A stretch of 64,000 nucleotides of DNA, from NCBI GenBank assembly GCA_027924645.1, contig BSBN01000354.1:10310001-10374000 (forward strand), read 5' to 3'. A program made the translations under genes and the position numbers. Below are positions 23,401 to 35,700 of this stretch, in pieces (within the stretch, counting starts at the first letter, position 1; each line of letters begins with the position of its first letter). The notes under the pieces are model-generated. The model had not been told where the DNA came from and searched no databases. It saw only the letters and a list, made by a program, of their open reading frames with translations. This stretch comes from Cunninghamia lanceolata (Eukaryota > Streptophyta > Pinopsida > Cupressales > Cupressaceae).

Positions 23401-26235
23401 TCTTGCTCATATGAGCTCCGATTGAGGCGAAACGAAGGGCATCAAAATCGTGACGACGAGATCTTCGACTTGGCATCATTTTTACTTAGATTTGAGACAA
23501 TCAATTTTTAATATTTTTGAATGCCTTATTTGCCTGTTTGACCAAACCTTTGTCAGCACATAACTTCTACATATGAACTCCTTTTGAGCCTGTTCAAGTT
23601 GCGTTAGGATCGTGTCAATAACCTCTTACCAATGATACTGATTCCATCATGTTTTCAGACTACAAAATTTTTTAAATAGAAAGGAGGCTCGTATATGTAA
23701 CAAAAAAAAGCCGCTTGGTATATTGGTGGAGAGTGAAAATAGCAAGTATAAGGTCTGGGGTTTGACCCTCACAAACCAATCTTTTAAGAATCAAACCGCC
23801 ACATTTGCCACGTGGCACCCAACCATTGGGCCTTTTGGCATTACCTCATTCATCTGTTAGTGACACGTGTCACGTTGTATTGGTCCACATCATCAGACCT
23901 GCCACGTCATCTGCTGACTCATATACTGCCATCTGCCATGTGTCAACCTCTCGACCTGCCATGTCAACAACTGCCACTGTGTCTGCCATGTCAGCATGTT
24001 GACGTCATTATTGTATTGTCTAGTCGGCATGGTCAACTCTCAAATTTGACCGGCCATATCTTGCTCGTACGAGCTCCAATTGAGGTGAAACATGTAGCGT
24101 CAGAGTCATGTTGACGAGCTCTTCGACTTGGCATCATTTTTGCTTGGATTTGAGACAATTAATTTTTCACCTTTTTGAACACCTGATTCACCTGTTTGAC
24201 CAAACCTTTGACTGCACATAATTTCCGCATACGAACTCCTTTTGAGCCCATTCAAGTTGTGTTAGGATCGTATCAGCGACCTCTTTCCAATGATGTTGAT
24301 TATGTCACATTCTAAGACTAAAATTTTTAGTTCTTTTGTATCCATCTAGATCATTCCTCCCCACTAGGGGTTTAGACCACCCAACCCCCTTTTATAGGGA
24401 TTTATTTCTCTTATTACTCATTAAACAGAAAGGAGGCCCGTATATGTAGCAAAGAAAGTCATTTGGTATATTGGTGGAGAGTGTAAAAAATAAGTAGGAG
24501 ATCAGGGGTTCGACCCCCACAAACTAACCTTTTAACAATCAAACCACCACATGTGCCACATGGCATCCAATCATTGGGCCACGTGGCATTACCTCATTCG
24601 TCCATTAGTGACAGGTCTCACACTGGATTGGTCCACATCTTCAGACTTGCGACATCATCTGCTGACTTAGATGCCGCCATCTGCCATGTGTCAAACTCTG
24701 GATCTTCCACATCAACAACTGCCATTGTGTCTACCATGTCAGCATGCTAATGTCATCATTGTACTATCTAGTTGGCATGGTCAACCCGCAACTTTGACTA
24801 ACCAATATCTTACTCCTACGAGCTCTGATTGAGGCAGAACAAGTGGCGTCAGAATCGTGGCGACGATCTCTTTGACTTGGCATCATTTTTTAGGTTGTTC
24901 AAGTTGCGTTAGGATCGTGTCAGCAACCTCTTTCTATTATCATTCTTTAAATAAAAAGGAGGCACATATATGTAGCAAAGAAAGCTTCTTGGTATATTAG
25001 TGGAGAGTGAAAATAGAAAGCAGAAGGTCAAGGGTTTGACCCCCACAAACCAATCTTTTAACAATCAAACCGCCACATGTACCGTGTGGCACCAATCATT
25101 GGGCCACATGGCATTACCTCATTCATCTGTTAGTGACACATGTCAAGCTGGACTCGTCCACATCATCAGACCTGCCATGTCATCTACTGACTCAGATACT
25201 GCCATCTACCATTTTTCAATCTCTAGACCTGTCACGTCAACAACTACCACTATGTCTGCCATGTCAGCATGCTAACGTTATCATTGTGTTGTGTAGTTAG
25301 CATGGTCAACCCTCAACTTTGACCGGCCATATCTTGCTCGTACGAGCTCTGATCGAGGTGAAATGAGTGGTGTCGGAACCGTGGTGACGAGCTCTTCGAC
25401 ATGGCATCATTTTTGGTTGGATTTGAGAAAGTAAAATTTTTACCTTTTTGAACACTTGATTCGCCTGTTTGACCAAACCTTTGACTGTACATAACTTCTG
25501 TATACGATCTCCTTTTGAGCCCGTTCAAGTTGCGTCAAGATCGTGTCAGCGACCTCTTTCCAATGATGCAAATTATATCAGGTTCTAAGACTACAAAATC
25601 ATTGGGCCACGTGGCATTACCTCATTCATCTGTTAGTGACACATGTCATGTTCGATTGGTCCACATCATCAGACCTGCCACATCATCTGTTGACTCAGAT
25701 GACGCCATCTGCCATGTGTCAACCTCTAGACCTGCCACTTCAACAATTGCCACTATGTCTACCATGTTAGCATGCTGACGTCATTATTGTATTGTCTAGT
25801 TAGCATGGTCAACCCTCAACTTTGACTGGTAATATCTTGCTCGTAAGAGCTCTGATCAAGGTGAAACGAGCGGCGTCAGAATCATGGCGTTGAGTTCTTC
25901 GACTTAGAATAATTTTTGGTTAGATTTGAGACAATCAATTTTTTACCTTTTTCAATGCCTGAGTCACCTGTTTGACCAAACCTTTGACTGGACATAACTT
26001 CTGCATATGAATGCCTTTTGAGCCCCATCAAGTTGTGTTAGGATCGTGTCAGCGACCTCTTTCTAATGATGTTGATTCCATCAGTATCTAAGATTACAAA
26101 TGTTTTAGTTCTTCTGTATCGACTTGGATCATTCCTACCCACTAGGGGTTCAAACCACCCGACCCACTTTTATAGGGATTCGTTTCTATTATCATTCATT
26201 AAATAGAAAGGAGGCCCATATATGTAGCAAAAAAA

Positions 26236-26311
26236 GCTGCTTGGTATATTGGTAGAGAGTGAAAAAAGTAAGCAGGAGGTCAGGGGTTCGACCCCCACAA
26301 ACCAACCTTTT
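26236..26311 (+). other. tRNA-like Pol III module, example 2
   Basis: TTGGTATATTGGTAGAG starts near 26241, the B box GGTTCGACCCC lies near 26285-26295 and TTTT at 26308-26311. It has the same layout and spacing as example 1, in a different unit. Confidence 0.58.
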
Positions 26312-26332
26312 AACAATCAAACCACCACATGT

Positions 26333-26365
26333 GCCACGTGGCACCCAATCATTGGGCCACGTGGC
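26333..26365 (+). other. G-box hairpin, example 1
   Basis: A 33-bp imperfect palindrome: GCCACGTGG pairs with CCACGTGGC, then, past a CA bulge, CCCAAT pairs with ATTGGG around a single C. Both arms contain the CACGTG G-box. It follows the tRNA-like module by about 20 bp, as in other units. Confidence 0.8.
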
Positions 26366-29300
26366 ATTACCTCATTCATCCGTCAGTGACATGTGACACG
26401 CTAGATTAGTCCACATCTGCAGACTTGCCACGTCATCTGCTGACTAAGATGTTGCCATTTGCCACGTGTCAAAATCTAGATCTGCTGACGTCATCATTGT
26501 ACTGTCTAGTCTGCATGGTCAACCCTCAACTTTGACCAGCCATATCTTGCTCGTATGAGCTCTGATCAAGGCCAAACGAGCGGCATTAGAATCCTAGCGA
26601 CGAGATATTCAACTTGTTATCATTTTAAATTGGATTTGAGACAATCAATTTTTCACCTTTTCGAATACCTGATTCGCCTGTTTGACTGAACCTTTGACTA
26701 CACATAACTTCTGCATACAAACTCCTTTTGAGCACGTTTAATTTGTGTTAGGATTGTGTCAGCGACCTCTTTCCAATGATGATGATTTTGTCAGGTTTTG
26801 AGACTGCAAGAGTTTTAGGTTTTCTAGATCTAGCTAGATCGTTCCTCCCCACTAGGGGTTCAAACCACCTGAACCCCTTTTATAGGGATTTGTTTCTATT
26901 ATCATTCTTTAAATAGAAAGGAGGCCCGTATATGTAGCAATGAAAGCACCTTGGTATATTGGTGGAGAGTGAAAATAGGAAGCAGGAGGTCAGGGGTTCG
27001 ACCCCCACAAACCAAACTTTTAACAAGCAAATCGCCACATGTGCCACGTGGTACCCAATAATTGGGCCACATGGCATTCACTCATTCATCCGTCAATGAC
27101 ACGTGTCATCCATGATTGGTCCAGATCTTCAGATCTGTCATGTCATATGTTGAGTCAGATGCTCCCATCCGCCATGTGTCAATATCTAGACCTGTCACGC
27201 CAACAACTGCCACTGTGTCTGCCATGTCAGCATGAATGATGTTACTGTCTAGTCAGCATGGTCAACCCTCAACTTTGACCAGCCATATCTTGCTTGTACG
27301 AGCTCCGATCAAGGCAAAACGAGTGGTGGCGGAATCGTGGCGACGAGCTCTTCGGCTTGGCATCATTTTTGCTTAGATTTGAGACAATAATTTTTTCACC
27401 TTTTTGAATGCATGATTCGCCTATTTGACTGAACCTTTGACTACACATAACTTCTACATACGAACTCCTTTTGAGCCTGTTCAAGTTGTGTCAGGATCGT
27501 GCTAGTGACCTCTTTTGAAATACGCTGATTCTGTTAGGTTCTAAGACTACAAATTTTCTTAGGTCTTCTGGATCCATTTAGATCATTCCTTCCCACTAGG
27601 GGTTCAAACCACCCAACCCTCTTTTATAGGGATTAGTTTCTATTATCATTCTTTAAATAGAAAGGAAACTCGTATCTGTAGCAAAGAAAGCTGCTTGGTA
27701 CATTGGTGAAGAGTGAAAATAGCAAGGTTCAACCCCAGAAACCAACCTTTTAATGAAAACTGTCACATGTGCCACGTGGCACCCAAGCATTAGGCCAAGC
27801 ATTAGGCCACATGGCATTACCTCATTCGTCCATCAATGACACGTGTCACACTAGATTGGTACACATCTTCAGACCTGCCACATCATCTGCTGACTCAGAT
27901 GCCGCCATCTGCCACGTGTCAAACTCTGGATTTGCCATGTCAACAACTGCTACTGTGTCTGCCATGTCAACATGTTGACGTCATCATTGTACTATCTAGT
28001 CGTCATGGTCAACCCTCAACTTTGACCAACCATATCTTGCTCGTACGAGCTCTGATCGAGGCGAAACGAGTGGCGTCAAAATCGTGGTGACGAGCTCTTT
28101 GACTTGGCATCATTTTTGCTTGGATTTGAGACAAATAATTTTTCACCTTTTTGAATGCCTGATTCACCTATTTGACCGAACCTTTGACTGCAAATAACTT
28201 CTACATACGAACTCCTTTTGAGCCTGTTCAAGTTGCATTAGGATCGTGTCAGCGACCTCTTTCCAATGATGCTGATTCTGTCAGGTTCTGAGACTGTAAG
28301 ATTTTTAGGTCTTCTGGATCCATCTAGATCATTCCTCCTCACTCAGGGTTCAAACCACCTAAGCCCCTTTTATAGGGATTTGTTTCTATTATCATTCTAT
28401 AATAGAAAGGAGGCCCATATTTGTAGCAATGAAAGTCGCTTGGTATATTGGTGGAGAGTGAAAATAGAAAGTAGGAAGTCAAGGGTTCGACCCCCACAAA
28501 CCAAACTTTTAACAAGAAAATCGCCACATGTGCCACGTGGCACCCAATCATTGGGCCAAATGGCATTCGCTCATTTGTCCGTCAGTGACACGTGTCACGC
28601 TGGATTGGTTCACATCTTTAGACTTGCCACGTCATCTGTTGAGTCAGATGCTGCCATCTGCCACATGTCAACATTTGGACCTACATGTCAACAATTGCCA
28701 CTGTGTCTGCCATGTCAGCAGATGACGTCATCATTGTACTGTCTAGTCAACATGGTAGACCCTCAACTTTGACGGGCCATATCTTGCTAGTACGAGCTCC
28801 GATCAAGGTGAAATGAGCAACGTCAAAATCGTGGCGACGATCTCTTCAACCTGGCATTATTTTTTCTTGGATTTGAGTCAATAAATTTTTCATCTTTTTG
28901 AACACATGATTCACCTGTTTGACTGAATCTTTGACTGCACATAACTTCTACATACGAAATCATTTTGAGCCCGTTCAAGTTGCGTCAGGATCGTGCCAGC
29001 GACCTCTTTCTAATGATGTTGATTCTGTCAGGTTCTAAGACTGCAAAATTTTTAGGTCTTCTGAATCCATTTATATCATTCCAATCATTAGGCCACATGG
29101 CATTACCTCATTCGTCTGTCAGTGACACTTGTCACACTAGATTAGTCCACATCTTCAAACCTATCATGTCATCTACTGACTCAGATGCCTCCATCTACCA
29201 CATGTCAACCTCTAGACCTACCACGTCAACAATGGCCACTCTATCTGCTATGTCAGCATGCTAATGTCATCATTGTACTATCTAGTCGACATTTTCAAAC

Positions 29301-29720
29301 CTCAACTTTGACCAGCCTTATCTTGCTCGTACGACCTCCGATCGAAGCAAAACGAGCGACGTCTAAATTGTGGTGACGAGCTCTTCGACTTAGCATCCTT
29401 TTTGCTTGGATTTTAGAAAATCAATTTTCACCTTTTTGAACACCTGATTCGGCTATTTGACCAAACCTTTGACTGCACATAACTTCTACATACGAACTCC
29501 TTTTGAGCCCATTCCAGTTTTGTCAAGATCATGTCAGCGACCTCTTTCCTATGATACTAATTCCGTCAGGTTCTGAGACTGCAAAATTTTTAGTTCTTCT
29601 CTATCCATCTGCATCATTGTTCCCCACTGGGGGTTCAAAACACCTGACCCGCTTTTATCGGGATTCGTTTCTATTATCATTCTTTAAATAGAAAGGAGGC
29701 CCGTATATGTAGCAAACAAA

Positions 29721-29796
29721 GCTGCTTGGTATATTGGTGGAGAGTGAAAATAGCGAGCAGGAGGTCAGGGGTTCGACCCCCACAAACCAACCTTTT
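29721..29796 (+). other. tRNA-like Pol III module, example 3
   Basis: A-box-like TTGGTATATTGGTGG from 29726, B box at 29770-29780, TTTT at 29793-29796, with 29-30 nt between the boxes. It is among the best-preserved copies. A near-identical copy sits one higher-order period downstream (about 35001-35076). Confidence 0.6.
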
Positions 29797-32700
29797 AACA
29801 ATCAAACCGCCACATGTGCCACGCGGCACCCAATCATTGGGCCACGTGGCATTACCTCATTCTTCCATTAGTTACACATGTCACGCTGGATTGGTCCACA
29901 TCTTCAGACCTGGCACATCATCTGCTGACTCAGATGCTGCCATCTACCACGTGTCAAACTCTAGACTTGCCACATCAACAACTGCCACTGTGTCTGCCAT
30001 GTCAGCATGCCGATGTCATCATTGTACTATCTAGTCAGCATGGTCAACCCTCAACTTTGACTAGCCATATCTTGCTCATATGAGCTCTGATCAAGGCAAA
30101 ACAAGCGGCGTCGAAATCGTGACGACGAGCTCTTTGACTTCGCATCATTTTTGCTTGGATTTGTGACAATTTATTTTTCACCTTTTTGAACACCTAATTC
30201 ACCTGTTTGACTGAACCTTTAACTGTACATAACATCTACATATAAAACTCCTTTTGAGCCCGTTCAAGTTGTGTTAGGATCGAGTCAGCAACCTCTTTCC
30301 AATGATGTTGATTCTGTCATGTTCTCAAACTGGAAAAATTTTCAGTCTTCTGGATCCACCTGGATCATTCCCCCATTTGGGGTTCAAACCACCCAACCCC
30401 CTTTTATAGGGATTCGTTTCTATTATCATTCTTTAAATAGAAAGGAGGCCCGTATATGTAGCAAAGAAAGCCGCTTGGAATATTGGTGGAAAGTGAAAAT
30501 AGCAAGCAGGATGTCAGGGGTTTGACCCCCACAAACTAATCTTTTAACAATCAAACAGGCATTATCTCATTCTTCTGTCAGTGACACGTGTTATGGTGGA
30601 TTGGTCCACATCATCAGACCTACCACATCATCTGCTGGCTCAGATGCCACCATCTTCCATGTGTCAACCTCTGGACTTGCCACGTCAACAACTGCCACTG
30701 TGTCTACCATGTCAGCATGTTGACAGCATCATTGTATTGTCTAGTCAGTATGGTCAACCCTCAACTTTGACCGCCATATCTTGCTCCTACGAACTTCGAT
30801 CGAGGCGAAATGAGCCGCCTTGGAATCGTGGTGACGAGCTCTTGGACTTGGCATAATTTTTCCTTGGATTTGAGACAACGAATTTTTTACCTTTTTGAAC
30901 GCCTGATTCACCTGTTTGACCAAACCTTTGACTGCACATAACTTCTGCACACAAACTCCTTTTGAGCCCATTCAAGTTGTGTCAAAATTGTGTTAGTGAC
31001 CTCTTTCCAATGATGGTGATTGCATCAGGTTCGAAGACTACAAAATTTTTTGTTCTTCTATATCCACCTGAATCATTCCTCCCCACTGGGGGTTCAAACC
31101 ACCCAACCCCCTTTTATAGGGATTGGTTTCTATTATCATTCATTAAATAGAAAGGTGGCCCGTATATGTAGCAAAGAAAGCTGCTTGGTATATTGGTGGA
31201 GGGTGAAAAAAGTAAGTAGAAGGTCAGGGGTTCGGCATGGTCAACCCTCAACTTTGACTAGCCATATCTTGCTCGTACGAGATCTGATCGAGGCGAAACG
31301 AGCAGCGTCAAAATCATGGTGACAAGCTCTTCGACTTGACATCATTTTTGCTTGGATTTGAGACAATCAATTTTTCACCTTTTTGAATGCTTGATTCACC
31401 TATTTCACCAAACCTTTGACTGCACATAACTTCTACATACAAACTTCTTTTGAGCCCGTTCAAGTTGCGTTAGGATCATGTCAGCGACCTCTTTCCAATG
31501 ATACTGATTCTGTTATGTTATGAGAATGTAAGATTTTTAGGGCTTCTGGATCCACCAAGATCATTCCTCCACGCTGGGGGTTCAAACCACCGACCCCCTT
31601 TTATAGGGATTTGTTTCTATTATCATTCTTTAAATAGAAAGGAGGTTTGTATATGTAGCAATGAAAGTCACTTGGTATATTGGTGGAGAGTGAAAATAGG
31701 AAGCTGGAGGTTAGGGGTTTGACCCCCAAAAACCAACCTTTTAACAAGCAAATCGCCACATGTGCCACATGGCACCCAATCCTTGGGCCATGTGGCATTC
31801 GCTCATTTGTCTGTCAGTGACAGATGTCACACTGGATTGGTCCAAATCTTCAAATCTGCCACATCACCTGTTGAGTCAGATGCCACCATTTGCCACGTGT
31901 CAACATCTGGACCTGTCATGCCAACAATTGCCACTATCTGCCATCTCAGCATGATGATGTCATCATTGTATTGTCTAGTCAGCATGGTAAACCCTCAACT
32001 TTGATCGGCCATATCTTGCTCATATGAGCTCCGATCAAGGAGAAACGAGTGGCGTCGAAATCATGGCGATGAGATCTTTGATTTGGCATTAGTTTTGCTT
32101 AGATTTGAGAAAATATTTTTTTCACCTTTTTGAATGCATGATTTGCTTGTTTGACCGAACCTTTGACTGCACATAACTTCTGCATACGAACTCCTTTTGA
32201 GCCCGTTTAATTTGCGTCAGAATCGTACCAGCGACATCTGCCATGTGTCAATATCTAGACCTGCCACGCCAACAACTGCCACTGTGTCTGCCATGTCAGC
32301 ATGATGATGTCATCATTGTACTGTTTAATCAGCATGGTCAACCCTCAACTTTGACAGGCCATATCTTGCTCGTACGAGCTCCGATCAAGGTGAAATGAGT
32401 GGCGGCGGAATCGTGGCGACAAGCTCTTCGACTTGGCATCATTTTTGCTTGGATTTGAGACAATATTTTTTTCACCTTTTTGAATGAATGATTCGCCTAT
32501 TTGACCAAACCTTTGACTACACATAACTTCTACATCCGAACTCTTTTTGAGCCTGTTCAAGTTGTGTTAGGATCGTGCCAACGACCTCTTTTGAATTACG
32601 CTGATTCCGTCAGGTCCTAAGATTGCAAAATTTTTAGGTCTTCTGGATCCATTTAGATCATTCCTTCCCACTAGGGGTTCAAACCCCCTGACCCTCTTTT

Positions 32701-35700
32701 ATAGGGATTCGTTTCTATTATCATTCTTTAAATAGAAAGGAAACTCGTATATGTAGCAAAGAAAACTACTTGGTACATCGGTGGAGAGTGAAAATAGCAA
32801 GGTTCGACCCCACAAACCAACCTTTTAACGATCAAACCGTGACATGTGCCATGTGGCACCCAAGCATTAGGCCACATGTCATTACCTCATTCATCCGTTA
32901 GTGACATGTGTCACACTAGATTGGTCCACATCTTCAGTCTGCCACGTCATCTGCTGACTCAGATGCTGTCTTCTGCTGACTCAGATGTCGTCATCTGCCA
33001 TGTGTCCAACTCTGGATCTGTGATCTCAACAACTGCCACTATGTCTGTCATGTCAGCATGTTGACATCATCATTGTACTATCTAGTCGTCATGGTCAACT
33101 GTCAACTTTGACCAGCCATATCTTGCCCGTATGAGCTCTGATCGAGGCGAAACGAGTGGCGTAGGAATCGTGGCGACGATCTCTTTGACTTGGCATCATT
33201 TTTGTTTGGATTTGAGACAGTCAATTTCTCACCTTTTCAAATGCCTGATTCACCTATTTGACCAAACCTTTGACTGCACATAACTTCTACATACAAACTC
33301 CTTTTGAGCCCGTTCAAGTTGCATTAGGATCGTGTCAGTGATCTCTTTCCAATGATACTGATTCCGTCAGGTTCTGAGAATGTAAGATTTTTAGGTCTTT
33401 TGGATCCATCTAGATCATTCGTCCCCACTCAGGGTTTAAACCACCTAAGCCCCTTTTATAGGTATTTGTTTCTATTATCATTCTATAATAGTAAGGAGGC
33501 CCATATATGTAGCAATGAAAGTCGCTTGGTATATTGGTGGAGAGTGAAAATAGGAAGCAGGAGGTCAGGGGTTCGACCCCCACAAACCAAACTTTTACTA
33601 AGCAAATCGCCACATGTGCCACGTGGCACCAAATCATTGGGCCGGACAGCATTCGCTCATTCATCTATCAATGACACGTGTCATGCTGGATTGGTCCACA
33701 TCTTTAAACCTGCCACATCATTTTTTGAGTCAGATGCCACCATCTACCACGTGTCAACATCTGGACCTACCATGCCAACAACTGCCACTATGTCTACCAT
33801 GTCAGCAGATGACATCATTGTGCTCTCTAATCAACATGGTCAACCCTCAACTTTGACCGGCCATATCTTGCTAGTACGAGCTTTGATCAAGGTGAAACGA
33901 GCGGTGTCAGAATTGTGGCAACGATCTCTTCAACCTAGCATTATTTTTTCTTGGATTTGAGTCAATAAAATTTTCACCTTTTTGAACGCATGATTCACGT
34001 ATTTGATTAAACCTTTGATTGCACATAACTTCTACATACGAAATCATTTCGAGCCCGTTCAAGTTGCGTCAGGATTGTGCCAGTGACCTCTTTCTAATGA
34101 CGTTGATTCTGTCAGGTTCTAAGATTGCAAAGTTTTTAGGTCTTCTGGATGCATTTATATCATTCCTTCCCATTTGGGATTCAAACCACCCGACCCTGTT
34201 TTATAGGGATTCATTTCTATTATCATTCTTTAAATAGAAAGGAAGCCTGTATATGTAGTAAGGAAATCCGCTTGGTATATTGGTGGAGAGTGAAAATAGC
34301 AATGTTTGATCCCACGAACCAACCTTTTAACAATCAAACTGCCACATGTGCCACGTGGCACCCAATCATTAGGCCACATGGCATTACCTCATTCATCCGT
34401 CAGTGACACTTGTCACACTAGATTGGTCCAGATATTCAAACCTGCCATGTCATTTGTTGACTCAGATGCCTCCATCTACCAAATGTCAACCTCTGGACCT
34501 ACCACGTCAACAACTGCCACTGTGTTTGACATGTCAGCATGCTGATGTCATCATTGTATTGTCTAGTCGACATGATCAACCCTCAACTTTGACCGGCCAT
34601 ATCTTGCTCGTACGACTTCCGATCGAAGCGAAACGAGTGATGTCTAAATTGTGGCGATGAGCTCTTTGACTTGGCATCCTTTTGCTTGGATTTGAGATAA
34701 TCAATTTTCACCTTTTTGAATGTCTAATTCCCCTGTTTGACTAAACCTTTGACTGCACATAACTTCTACATATGAAATCCTTTTGAGCCCATTCAAGTTT
34801 TGTCAAGATCGTATCAGCGACCTCTTTCCAATGATGCTGATTTTGTCAGGTTCTGAGAGTGCAAAATTTCTAGTTCTTCTCTATCCATCTAGATCATTAT
34901 TCCCCACTAGGGGTTCAAACCACCTGACCCCCTTTTATAGGAATTCATTTCTATTATCATTCTTTAAATAGAAAGGAGGCCCGTATATGTAGCAAACAAA
35001 GCCGCTTGGTATATTGGTGGAGAGTGAAAATAGCAAGCAATAGGTCAGGGGTTCGACCCCCACAAACCAACCTTTTAACAATCAAACCGCCACATGTGCC
35101 ACATGGCACCCAATCATTGGGCCATGTGGCATTACCTCATTCTTCCATCAGTTACACATGTCATGCTGGATTGGTCCACATCTTCAGACCTGGCACATCA
35201 TCTGCTGACTCAGATGCCACCATCTGCCACGTGTCAAACTCTATACTTGCCACATCAACAACTGCCAATGTGTTTGCTATGTCAGCATGCTGATATCATC
35301 ATTGTACTATCTAGTCAGCATGGTCAACCCTCAACTTTGATCGGCCATATCTTGCTCATATGAGCTCTGATCGAGGCCAAATGAGCGGTGTCAAAATCAT
35401 GACGATGAGCTCTTCAACTTCACATCATTTTTGCTTGGATTTGAGACAATCTATTTTTCACCTTTTTGAACACCCGATTCACCTGTTTGACTGAACCTTT
35501 GACTGCACATAACATCTGCATACAAACTCCTTTTGAGCCCGTTCAAGTTGCATTAGGATCGAGTCAGCAACCTCTTTCCAATGATGCTAATTCTGTCATG
35601 TTCTCAGGCTATAAAATTTTTCAGTCTTCTAGATCCACCTGGATCATTCCTCCCCACTTAGGGTTCAAACCACCCAACCCCCTTTTATAGGGATTCGTTT

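Noticed and set aside
26230..26312. A functional tRNA gene in the array units
   Set aside because: A and B boxes and a TTTT run are present, but the acceptor stem does not pair and no anticodon arm can be drawn, so it is at most tRNA-derived.
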